Assembly: GCF_009604425.1 (NCBI RefSeq) | Contig: NZ_WEGI01000011.1 | Span: 124,001 to 188,000 of the forward strand | Source of the DNA: Nocardia aurantia | Lineage (GTDB): Bacteria > Actinomycetota > Actinomycetes > Mycobacteriales > Mycobacteriaceae | Direction: 5' to 3' | Length of the DNA stretch: 64,000 nt | Part shown: one piece after another, positions 24,934 through 32,254 of the stretch | How positions within the stretch are numbered: the first letter of the stretch is position 1 | Layout: every line of letters starts with the position of its first letter | Program-made: the position numbers and the translations under genes | Notes under the pieces: generated by a model | Told to the model about the DNA's origin: nothing | Seen by the model: only the letters and a program-made list of their open reading frames with translations | The model's database searches: none

Positions 24934-24974
24934 GGATCGAGCCTGCCCTACCAGGGCAGGCTCGATCCATGACC
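24928..24974. repeat. Perfect 22-bp inverted repeat over the thioesterase start codon
   Basis: Arms 24928-24949 and 24953-24974 are exact reverse complements with a 3-nt loop (ACC). The thioesterase ATG (reverse complement of 24931-24933) is in the promoter-distal arm of the mRNA hairpin. No T-run follows. Confidence 0.85.
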
Positions 24975-25036
24975 TCTCAGGTAATCGTCGCGATCCGGGC
25001 GGCGTGCCCCACTGCCCGGTGCGCGGTTACCGGGGG

Positions 25037-25258
25037 TCAGGCCAGGTAGTCGAATTCGCCGGCGCGGCAGCCGAGGATCCAGGCCGAGAGCTCCGCGCGG
25101 GTGAACTCGAGGGTGCCGGCCTCCGGGTTGTTGCTGTTGCGGACGGCCACGCCGCCGCCGGGCAACTCGGCGCATTCGACGCAGTTACCGTCCGGTCCAC
25201 TGAAACTCGACTTGCGCCAGTCGAGATCCACGGCGCGAGTCGCATTCTGGTCGATCAT
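25037..25258 (-). CDS. DUF397-domain protein
   Basis: 73 residues: LDWRKSSFSGPDGNCVECAEL (12-32) followed by VAVRNSNNPEAGTLEFTRAELSAWILG is the standard DUF397 pattern. In actinobacteria these proteins normally follow an XRE-family regulator and act with it in developmental control. No helix-turn-helix gene is found in the 511 bp upstream or elsewhere nearby, so this copy is an orphan. Start ATG with a GGAGGT ribosome site. Confidence 0.9.
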   Translation of the reverse strand: MIDQNATRAVDLDWRKSSFSGPDGNCVECAELPGGGVAVRNSNNPEAGTLEFTRAELSAWILGCRAGEFDYLA

Positions 25259-25769
25259 CGGTACCTCCGAGGTGATTGGTGACTGTATGCGGGCGACGCT
25301 GCCAGGCCGGAATCCGTTGGAACCGATCGAATCCCCCTGGGGATCAGCCGGCGACGATTATCGACAGGGATATTCCCGCGGATAGCCGGGCTAATCGTGC
25401 TCCACGGTACGGTCCCGTTTCGCCGCAGCGGTACCCCTATTTGCGAGATTTGCAAACCAGGAGGCCGAACCGGGTACCTTCAACCTCGGCCGTTGTGTGC
25501 CGTTGATCCTGTTCGTCTGCATTGCTAGATCATTGCTCGGACTGACAGTGCGCTGCTTCTGTTCCCATGGGGCGTTATTGATTCAGATAGCTGGAAATGA
25601 GCCGAAATTTTCGTAAGCCGTAGAGGTGCACGTGCATACGGGCTTGCATCCGTGAGTGCATGCGGCCGAAGACAATTCGCTGAATTCGCAGCGGGTTTCG
25701 GTATGTTGCGATACAAAAGCGTTCGCGACGATGTCGCCGACAGGTGTGAATTCGGTCACTGAAACGGGC
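25259..25769. other. Long intergenic region between galK and the DUF397 gene
   Basis: 511 bases with lower GC than the flanks, especially 25420-25745. Short frames on both strands have no recognisable family. Several TGCAT/GTGCAC motifs cluster at 25625-25665 but form no clear symmetry. It is where the expected XRE partner of DUF397 would be; none is present. Confidence 0.4.
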
Positions 25770-26864
25770 TCACGACACCCGGTGCGCTCCTTCGGAGGGA
25801 ACGGCGACGAAGGCTCGGGGCGGTGAAAAACCTTCCGTGTGGAACATCCGGGTGATTCCGGATTCGATATGTCCGGTCCGGTCGGCATCGGTCAACGCGA
25901 TGACGCTGCCGCCGAATCCGCCGCCGACCATCCGTGCCCCGTGCGCGCCCGCGGCCAGCGCCGCCGCCACCGCGCTGTCCAGTTGCCGGGTCGAGATCGC
26001 GAAATCGTCGCGCAGCGAGGCGTGTCCGGCCGTGAGGATCGGGCCGATGGCACGCGGATCGCGGCCCTCGCGCAACATCGACACGACCGCGAGTACCCGC
26101 GCGTTCTCGGAGACGATGTGCCGTGCGCGGCGGCGCAGCACCGGGTCGCCGATCCGCGCCACGTCGGCGGGATCGGTGATCGCGCTCAGCTCCGGCACGC
26201 CCAGCGCGGCGGCGGCGGCCTCGCATTCCCGCCGGCGCTCGCCGTAGTCGCCGTCCACCAGCTGATGTGGCGTATTCGTGTCCACCACAAGCAGTTCCAG
26301 CCCGGAGGCGGTGAGGTCGAACGGCACCTGCGCGTGCTCGCCCGCCCCGAAATCGAGGAACAGGGCATGCCCGGCGGTGCACAGCACCGAGGCGGACTGG
26401 TCCAGGGTGCCGGTGGCCGCGCCCACGTACGAATTCTCCGCGGTCCGGCCGATGTCGATGAGATCCGCGGCGGTGACCGGCAGGTCGAACAGGTCCCGGA
26501 TCGCCACGGCCACCGAACATTCCACCGCCGCCGAGGACGACAGGCCCGCGCCGACCGGCACCGCGCCGTCGAGTTCCACGGTGAGGCCGGTGATCCGGTG
26601 CCCGCGGCGGACGTATTCGTGCACCACCCCCAGGGGATAGCGGGCCCAGCCGGACACCTGGGCCTCGGCCAGTCCGGCGACGGGCAGTTCGATCCGCTCG
26701 CCGGGATGCTGCCGCGACGACACTCGCACCAGGCCGTCGGAAGTCGTTGCGGCACGGCAGGTCACCACGTGCGGCAGGGCGATCGGCAGCGCGTAGCCGC
26801 CGTTGTAGTCGGTGTGCTCGCCGATGATGTTGACCCGGCCCGGCGCCACCCACTCCCCGCTCAC
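25770..26864 (-). CDS. galK: Galactokinase
   Basis: 364 residues from a GTG (VSGEWVAPGRVNIIGEHTDYNGGYALP). GHMP kinase motifs: the galactokinase signature GRVNIIGEHTDYNGG (9-23), the ATP loop PVGAGLSSSAAVECSVA (about 98-114), and motif 3 MVGGGFGGSVIAL. It phosphorylates galactose with ATP as the first Leloir step. The start overlaps the galT stop by four bases (GTGA), giving a galTK operon. galE is not adjacent. Confidence 0.95.
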   Translation of the reverse strand: MSGEWVAPGRVNIIGEHTDYNGGYALPIALPHVVTCRAATTSDGLVRVSSRQHPGERIELPVAGLAEAQVSGWARYPLGVVHEYVRRGHRITGLTVELDGAVPVGAGLSSSAAVECSVAVAIRDLFDLPVTAADLIDIGRTAENSYVGAATGTLDQSASVLCTAGHALFLDFGAGEHAQVPFDLTASGLELLVVDTNTPHQLVDGDYGERRRECEAAAAALGVPELSAITDPADVARIGDPVLRRRARHIVSENARVLAVVSMLREGRDPRAIGPILTAGHASLRDDFAISTRQLDSAVAAALAAGAHGARMVGGGFGGSVIALTDADRTGHIESGITRMFHTEGFSPPRAFVAVPSEGAHRVS

Positions 26865-27955
26865 GCGGTCACCTCCCGCAGCTCGGCCGCCACGGTCTCC
26901 GGGGTGGTGTCGCTGATGAAGACGTTCATGCCGGACTCCGAGCCGGCCAGATACTTCAGCTTCCCGGCCGCGCGGCGGATCGAGAACAGTTGCAGGTGCA
27001 GCCACCACTCCGCGCGCGGTGCACCGGATCTCACCGTCGGCGCCTGGTTCCACGCGGCGATGTAGGGCATCGGGGTGTCGAAGCGGTGCGCGAAGCGCCG
27101 CTGTACGTCCAGATACAGCGCGGCGAAGCCCTCGCGCTGCGCGTCGTCGAGATCGGGGATGTCGGCCACCCGGCGGTGTGGATACAGCTGCACCTCGTAG
27201 GGCCAGCGCGCGAACGGCGGCACGAAGGCCGTCCACTCGGCGTTGGCCGCCACCACCCGCCGGCCGCTCGCCCGCTCGGTGGTGAGCAGATCCTCGAACA
27301 GATTGCCGCCGTGCGCCTTCCGGTGCCGCGCGAGGTTCTCCGAGATCTTCGCGACCCGCGGCGTGACGAACGGGTAGGCGTAGATCTGCCCGTGCGGATG
27401 CGACAGCGTCACCCCGATCTCCTCGCCGTGGTTCTCGAAGCAGAAGACCTGTGCGACGCCGTCGATCTCGGCCAGCTCCGCGCTGCGGTGCGCCCACACG
27501 TCGAGCACCAGCCGGGCCCGCGCCGGATCCAGCCGCGCGAAGGACGAATCGTGATCGCTGGTGAAGCAGACCACCTCGCAGCGGCCGAACCCCTCGCGCA
27601 GCGGTGTCAGCGGTGAACCTTCTACTGTCGCATCGACTTTCGTCACGGTGGTCGACAACGACGGGAAGCGATTCTCGAAAACCGCCACCTGGTAGTCGGA
27701 TTCGGGGATCTCGGTCGCGCGCTCCGGGGTGGACGGGCACAGCGGGCACAGGTCGGCCGGCGGCAGGAAGGTCCGGGTCTGCCGGTGCGAGGCGAAGACC
27801 ACCCATTCGCCGAGCAGGGGATCGAACCGGGTCTCGGAGGCGGTGGTGGTGTGCGGGAGATCGCGACGGTCGGTCGCCACCCTCGTCACCGGCGTCTCGT
27901 CGAAGTACAGGATCTCCCGGCCATCGGCCAGTGCATGCCTGGTGGTGATCACCAC
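26861..27955 (-). CDS. galT: Galactose-1-phosphate uridylyltransferase
   Basis: 364 residues from a GTG at 27955 (a second GTG is the next codon). The catalytic HPHGQ motif (TLSHPHGQIYAYPFV) with the nucleophilic second His is present. CPLCPST near residue 70 resembles the N-terminal zinc site. FENHGEEIGV and EWWLHLQLFSIRRAAGKLKYLAGSE are also typical. It exchanges UDP-glucose with galactose-1-phosphate. A LacI/GalR-type palindrome is centred about 26 bp upstream of the start. Confidence 0.95.
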   Translation of the reverse strand: MVITTRHALADGREILYFDETPVTRVATDRRDLPHTTTASETRFDPLLGEWVVFASHRQTRTFLPPADLCPLCPSTPERATEIPESDYQVAVFENRFPSLSTTVTKVDATVEGSPLTPLREGFGRCEVVCFTSDHDSSFARLDPARARLVLDVWAHRSAELAEIDGVAQVFCFENHGEEIGVTLSHPHGQIYAYPFVTPRVAKISENLARHRKAHGGNLFEDLLTTERASGRRVVAANAEWTAFVPPFARWPYEVQLYPHRRVADIPDLDDAQREGFAALYLDVQRRFAHRFDTPMPYIAAWNQAPTVRSGAPRAEWWLHLQLFSIRRAAGKLKYLAGSESGMNVFISDTTPETVAAELREVTA

Positions 27956-27973
27956 GCGGACACTACACGATGA

Positions 27974-27989
27974 ATGTTAGCGCTAACAT
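27974..27989. promoter_or_regulatory. LacI/GalR-type operator in front of galTK
   Basis: Perfect 16-bp palindrome ATGTTAGCGCTAACAT, 18 bp upstream of the galT GTG. The TGTTAGCGCTAACA core with a central CpG is the classic LacI/GalR-family half-site arrangement. No LacI-family gene is in the window, so the repressor is encoded elsewhere. Confidence 0.75.
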
Positions 27990-27990
27990 G

Positions 27991-28060
27991 GCCCGGCCCA
28001 GCCCGGCCCAGCCCGGCCCAGCCCGGCCCAGCCCGGCCCAGCCCGGCCCAGCCCGGCCCG
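27991..28060. repeat. Seven-copy 10-bp tandem repeat upstream of galT
   Basis: Six exact copies of GCCCGGCCCA followed by a seventh with the last base changed to G, starting one base after the galT operator. It lies between the 3' end of the small secreted-protein gene and galT, where the galT promoter is expected. Prone to slippage. Confidence 0.9.
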
Positions 28061-28110
28061 GATCGCCGGTGCCGATGCCGGGACCGGTATCGGCCGGGTG
28101 GCCCCGGCTA

Positions 28111-28515
28111 TCAGTACTCGGTGCCGTACGGCGTGCCGGGACCGGACGAACCGGACGCGGGCGGCGGCGGCACCGCGACCCAGGCGCCGCAGTTCGTGGT
28201 GCGGAACGCGACGTCGGTCGGCCTGATCAGCACCCGGACCGGGGTGACATGGGTCCAATCGGCGGCGACGACGTAATGGTTCGGATCGGTCGCGTCGCCC
28301 GGCTCGGCCACATGCCACAGCCGCTGCCAGAAACACCCCGACGCCGGGTCCGGGGATCCGGCGGACTGGTAGATCCCCGGCGCGATATCGGTACCGACCC
28401 GATACAGGCCGTCGCCGGGGATCGCCGTCCCCGGATCGGCGCCCGCGAGGGCGGTTCCGAGCACGGTGACCGTGGCGGCCACGGTCCCGGCGGTGACGAG
28501 CGTCCGTCCGCGCAC
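28111..28515 (-). CDS. Small secreted protein
   Basis: 134 residues. Signal peptide MRGRTLVTAGTVAATVTVLGTALAGADPG with a cleavage site after ALAGA. The mature part follows a pattern seen in many actinobacterial secreted proteins: GLYRVGTDIAPGIYQSAG (37-54) then CFWQRL, with a second Cys in TTNCGAW that could pair with it. The C-terminus is Pro/Ser/Gly-rich. Function unknown. It points towards galT, and its 3' end is just beyond the tandem repeat. Confidence 0.75.
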   Translation of the reverse strand: MRGRTLVTAGTVAATVTVLGTALAGADPGTAIPGDGLYRVGTDIAPGIYQSAGSPDPASGCFWQRLWHVAEPGDATDPNHYVVAADWTHVTPVRVLIRPTDVAFRTTNCGAWVAVPPPPASGSSGPGTPYGTEY

Positions 28516-28739
28516 GGCGGTCCTCCTCCGGATAGTGTGCGAGGCCGCCGATTTCGGCTGCTCCGCGTTCGGACCGGCGGATGTCGAATCCGCCGTCCGT
28601 CCGGTCTAACAGAATCGCCGCGCGCGCACGGCCGAGTCGGGGGAATCGGTGCGCGGTCACCATGTCCGGGGCCGCCGATCGGTCACCGTCCCAGGCCGCG
28701 CGGTGATGCCTTTCGCGCGCGCCTCGCGATATTGCGGAC

Positions 28740-29327
28740 ATGAGTGTTCCGATCCAACAACTTCATTCGCCGATCTGCGGTCCCAGGTGCGCGCGATTGT
28801 GCACCGAGGCCGGGCTCGCCACGGTCCTGGCCGCCGAACAGGGGCTGCTGCACTGGCGGGCGTTCCAGCGGCTCGGCGACGCCGGCCTGGCCGAACACGC
28901 CGTGCAGGAGACATTGCTGCGGGCCTGGCGCGCCTGCGCCACCTACGACCCGATGCTCGGCAGCATGCGTACCTGGCTGTCGTCCATCGAGCGCAACGTG
29001 CTCATCGACATCGTCCGGATGCGGGCGGTGCGGCCGCCGGAAACCGGCTGGGACGACCTCGCCGACGGGGCCGAATCACGGTGGGCCCGGCCGGATTTCG
29101 CCGATGCCGTGGCGGACGGTCTACTGGTCGACGAACTGCTGGCGCGGTTGCCCGATCCGCAGCGGCACGCGGTGGTGCAGGTGATCCTGCGCGATCGGCC
29201 GTACCGCGACGTGGCCGAGGACCTCGGTGTTCCGGTCGGCACCGTGAAGACCCGGGTGCACTACGCGCTCCAGTCGTTGCGGCGCGCGCCCGTTCACGCT
29301 CCCGCGACCGGAACGCGCCATCGCTGA
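28740..29327 (+). CDS. ECF-type RNA polymerase sigma factor
   Basis: 195 residues. Region 2 (about 45-105) contains AEHAVQETLLRAWRACATYDP and MRTWLSSIERNVLIDIVRMR. Region 4 (about 130-185) contains LARLPDPQRHAVVQVILRDRPYRDVAEDLGVPVGTVKTRVHYALQSLRR, the promoter -35 recognition helix. The N-terminus carries three Cys (CGPRCARLC) that could bind metal or sense redox. No membrane anti-sigma factor follows. Instead, a Rieske lipoprotein starts 78 bp downstream and may be its target or regulator. Confidence 0.88.
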   Translation: MSVPIQQLHSPICGPRCARLCTEAGLATVLAAEQGLLHWRAFQRLGDAGLAEHAVQETLLRAWRACATYDPMLGSMRTWLSSIERNVLIDIVRMRAVRPPETGWDDLADGAESRWARPDFADAVADGLLVDELLARLPDPQRHAVVQVILRDRPYRDVAEDLGVPVGTVKTRVHYALQSLRRAPVHAPATGTRHR

Positions 29328-29405
29328 ACCGCTTTCCCTCTGGCATCGTTGCCTGGGTGGGGCGCCCGCGCGGGCGCCGCTCGCGTGGAGCAAGGAAGGT
29401 CACTC

Positions 29406-29873
29406 ATGACTCGGTTCATCGACCGCATCGACGGCACGGGCTCGCTCGACCGCCGCACCGCCCTCGCCGGCGCCGGTGCCGCCGCGGCGACGCTCGGCCT
29501 GGTCACCGCCTGCGGCGGGGGCGATTCGCCGGCCGCGCCGCCCGCCGGCTCGTCGCAGCCGGCGGCGCCGCATCCGATGCCGACGCAACAGCCGGCGACC
29601 GGGCTGGCCCGGACCGCCGATGTGCCGGTGGGTGGCGGCGTTATCGTCGGTGACACGGTGGTGACCCAGCCCGCGGCGGGGTCGTTCCTCGGATTCTCGT
29701 CACGGTGCACGCATCTCGGCTGTCTGGTCAATCAGGTTGCCGATGGTTTGATCAAATGCCCGTGCCACAACAGCTCGTTCCATCTCGACGGCACCGTGGC
29801 CGCGGGGCCGGCGTCCCGGCCGCTGGATACGCGGCCGGTCCGGGTCGAGGGCGACCAGATCGTGCACGGCTGA
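29406..29873 (+). CDS. Rieske [2Fe-2S] protein with Tat and lipobox export signals
   Basis: 155 residues from an ATG with AAGGAAGG upstream. The signal region combines a twin-arginine motif (LDRRTALAG) with lipobox LVTAC (about 32-36), so it is probably exported folded with its cluster and lipidated. A Ser/Pro/Ala-rich linker follows. The Rieske centre ligands are in CTHLGC and CPCHNSSF (Cys-His ... Cys-His), with the disulphide Cys residues present. It resembles the small Rieske domains of cytochrome-bc complexes but stands alone, suggesting an electron carrier or redox sensor outside the membrane. Confidence 0.88.
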   Translation: MTRFIDRIDGTGSLDRRTALAGAGAAAATLGLVTACGGGDSPAAPPAGSSQPAAPHPMPTQQPATGLARTADVPVGGGVIVGDTVVTQPAAGSFLGFSSRCTHLGCLVNQVADGLIKCPCHNSSFHLDGTVAAGPASRPLDTRPVRVEGDQIVHG

Positions 29874-30015
29874 ATTCGCTCGGCTGACGGTAACTGTTCG
29901 ATAACGGAGCGGTTGGTCGGTTGTCTTTTGGTGCTGTTGTTGCCACAGTGAGCCGCTGGGTTTGGTGTTACTAGTGGGAAGGAGGGGCGCCCCGCTCCGG
30001 GTGCGCCGTCCGAAC

Positions 30016-32151
30016 ATGAAGCAACCAAGCATCACCAAGGCCGGTCTGCGCTGTGCCACCACGGCCGCGGCCGTCGCCGTCTCCGTCGGGCTGTTCCCGG
30101 CGGCCGAATCGGCCGCATCCCCGGAAGCCCCGGGTATCGCGGCCAAACTGACCGGCAAGACCGTATTCCTGGACCCCGGCCATCAGGGTCCCAACCACAC
30201 CGAGGATCTCAACCGCCCGGTCGACGACGGCCGCGGCGGCACCAAGGCATGCCAGACCACCGGCATGACGACGATGAACGGCGTGCCGGAGCACACCGTC
30301 AACTGGAACGTGGCGCAGCTGGTCAAGCAGTCGCTGGAAGCGCTCGGGGCGAAGGTCGTGCTCAGCCGTCCGGACGACACCGGCTGGGGCGGCTGCGTCG
30401 ACGAACGCGCCGCCGCGGCCAATCGGTCGGGCGCCGACATCGCGATCAGTATCCACGCCGACAGCGCGCCCGCGGAGGATCACGGCTTCCACCTGATCGT
30501 GCCGCAGTTGCCGGTCCCGGATTCGGTGGCCGACCAGGTGCAGTCCGGGGCGGGTCTGGCCGCGTCGCGGGCGATGCGGGACGCGTACGTCCAAGCCGGT
30601 TTCGAGCCGGCCAACTACGCCGGTGTCGTCGACGGGTTGCAGACCCGCGGCGATATCGCCGGACCGGCGCTCACCCGGGTGCCGGACGTGTTCGTCGAGA
30701 TGGGCAACGGCGGCAACGCCGACGACGCGAAACTGCTGGAATCGCCGGAGGGGCAGCTGAAGCACGCCGTGGTCATCACCACGGGCCTGGCCGGATATCT
30801 GCTGGGTATGACCGGCGGCGCGCCCGCGCGCACCGAAGGTGCGGGACAGTCGGGCAACGCCGACGCCACGCATCCGGACGCCACCCGGCCGGGCGGCGTG
30901 GCTCCGGCGATGAACCGCGCACCCGGTGAGAACCCGGGCGCCGCACCGGGTTCGAACACTCCGGAGGGTGGCGCCGCTCCGGAGGGTGCGACGAACTCGG
31001 ATGCGCGGCCGGGCACCGCGCCCGAGGCTGTCGGGCCGCAGAATGCGGCTCCGGAGGCGTCTGCGCCGGAAGCTGTTGCGCCGCAGGGTGGTATGCCCGA
31101 GACTGCGGGGACGCGGAACGCGGCTCCGGAGGCGTCTGCGCCGGAAGCTGTTGCGCCGCAGGGTGGTATGCCCGAGACTGCGGGAATGCGGAACGCGGCT
31201 CCGGAAGCGTCTACGCCGGAAGCCGTTGCGCCGCAGGGTGGTGCGCCGGCCGGTGTGGCTCCGGAACCGGCTGCACCGCAAGCTGTTTCGCCGCAGGAGG
31301 TGCCGGCTGCGCAGGGTTCCGGCGCGGTCGCTCCCGAGGCGGCGGCGCCGGGTGCGGTGGCTCCGGCGGGTGCGAACGCCGCGCCCGAGCCGGCCGCTCC
31401 GGCGCCACTCGGGCCGCCGGTCCGGATGCCCGTGTCGACACCCGGTTCGATGACCCGGGAGGCGGAGGCGCCGCTGGCGCCGAGTTCACCGGGCGCCTAC
31501 GGAATCCAGCAGGGTAGTCCGGCGGCGCAGCCGGGTGCGCCGGAGATGTCGCCGGGGACCGCGGGAATTCAGCCCGGTACTCCGGGCGCGCAACCGGACC
31601 CGGCGGGAGTCGCGCCGGGTGCATCCGGCGCACAGCCGGGCACATCCGGTGTCCAGCCGGGGACGCCGGGAATTCAGCCCGGAACACCGGGTTTCCAGCC
31701 GGGCACTCCGGGCGCGCAGCCGGGCACTCCAGGCGCGCAGCCGGGTACTGCGGGTGCGCAGCCGGGTACTGTGGGTGCGCAGCCGGGAACCGCGGGGATT
31801 CAGCCCGGTACTCCGGGCGCGTCGAGCGGATTGCAGGGGTATCCGCCGGGCACGTTCGGGATGCCGCAATATCCCGGTAGCCCGGGGTATCAGGGCGCGC
31901 CGGGGTCGCAGTCGGCGCCGAACGGCCCGTCCACCGGAAACCGCACGCTGCCCGGCCAGTCCGGCCCGGCGGGGGCGTTCCCGCAGACCGGGCCCGGCAA
32001 CGGCGGGATGGCCGACTCGCTGGTCGGCACGGTCGTCCAGTTGCTGCTGCCGCTGGCGAAGAATCTGGGCATGGACAACTCGATGGTGAGTTCCGAGTTG
32101 ATCAACCTGGCCTACACCCTGGTGGCCACCCTGCTGGCCCCCAACAAGTAA
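30016..32151 (+). CDS. Secreted N-acetylmuramoyl-L-alanine amidase with long Pro/Ala/Gly repeat tail
   Basis: 711 residues from an ATG. A signal peptide (about 1-35, ending AESAAS) precedes an Amidase_3 domain (about 45-265): zinc ligand His in FLDPGHQG, Glu in PEHTVNWN, His in ISIHADSA, and the catalytic Glu in VFVEMGNGGNADDA, as in mycobacterial Ami1-type peptidoglycan amidases. About 400 low-complexity residues follow: three 25-residue repeats, then heptads of the form xG[AIF]QPGT, and a final hydrophobic segment SLVGTVVQLLLPLAKNLGM. The tail may span the wall and the end may anchor in the membrane (inference). Confidence 0.9.
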   Translation: MKQPSITKAGLRCATTAAAVAVSVGLFPAAESAASPEAPGIAAKLTGKTVFLDPGHQGPNHTEDLNRPVDDGRGGTKACQTTGMTTMNGVPEHTVNWNVAQLVKQSLEALGAKVVLSRPDDTGWGGCVDERAAAANRSGADIAISIHADSAPAEDHGFHLIVPQLPVPDSVADQVQSGAGLAASRAMRDAYVQAGFEPANYAGVVDGLQTRGDIAGPALTRVPDVFVEMGNGGNADDAKLLESPEGQLKHAVVITTGLAGYLLGMTGGAPARTEGAGQSGNADATHPDATRPGGVAPAMNRAPGENPGAAPGSNTPEGGAAPEGATNSDARPGTAPEAVGPQNAAPEASAPEAVAPQGGMPETAGTRNAAPEASAPEAVAPQGGMPETAGMRNAAPEASTPEAVAPQGGAPAGVAPEPAAPQAVSPQEVPAAQGSGAVAPEAAAPGAVAPAGANAAPEPAAPAPLGPPVRMPVSTPGSMTREAEAPLAPSSPGAYGIQQGSPAAQPGAPEMSPGTAGIQPGTPGAQPDPAGVAPGASGAQPGTSGVQPGTPGIQPGTPGFQPGTPGAQPGTPGAQPGTAGAQPGTVGAQPGTAGIQPGTPGASSGLQGYPPGTFGMPQYPGSPGYQGAPGSQSAPNGPSTGNRTLPGQSGPAGAFPQTGPGNGGMADSLVGTVVQLLLPLAKNLGMDNSMVSSELINLAYTLVATLLAPNK
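31042..31260 (+). repeat. 75-bp tandem repeats inside the amidase gene
   Basis: Two near-identical 75-bp units (31042-31116, 31117-31191) and a diverging third encode NAAPEASAPEAVAPQGGMPE plus ETAG-type ends. Nearly identical DNA implies recent expansion. Confidence 0.85.
31558..31830 (+). repeat. Heptapeptide (21-bp) repeat region inside the amidase gene
   Basis: A run of degenerate 21-bp units encodes QPGT-containing heptads (for example PGAQPGT, AGAQPGT, VGAQPGT, AGIQPGT). Gly spacing is not the strict GXY of collagen. Confidence 0.85.
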
Positions 32152-32160
32152 CGCACGGCC

Positions 32161-32197
32161 GTCGCGCCCCGCACCCACACCGGGTGCGGGGCGCGAC
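32161..32197 (+). terminator. Hairpin after the amidase gene
   Basis: Perfect 16-bp inverted repeat (32161-32176 / 32182-32197) with a 5-nt loop, 9 bases after the stop; followed by CCGTTT. Confidence 0.75.
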
Positions 32198-32254
32198 CCG
32201 TTTCCGGCGGTGTGCCGTGGAAGCGGGTCGCGGCGGGCCACTAGGGTGGTGCGG

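Noticed and set aside
25625..25665. Cluster of GTGCAC/TGCAT motifs as an operator array
   Set aside because: No consistent spacing or symmetry; could be chance in a lower-GC region.
27636..27646. A fourth response-regulator-type box (ACTTTCGTCAC) inside galT
   Set aside because: Lacks the first GTCAC half-site and lies within coding sequence.
27991..28060. CRISPR-like or coding repeat in front of galT
   Set aside because: Units are contiguous 10-mers without spacers, and the frames through them (ARPSPAQPG-type) have no start context or neighbours in frame.
31558..31830. Collagen-like triple-helix repeat in the amidase tail
   Set aside because: Gly spacing follows a seven-residue unit (QPGT heptads), not Gly-X-Y, so a collagen helix is not supported.
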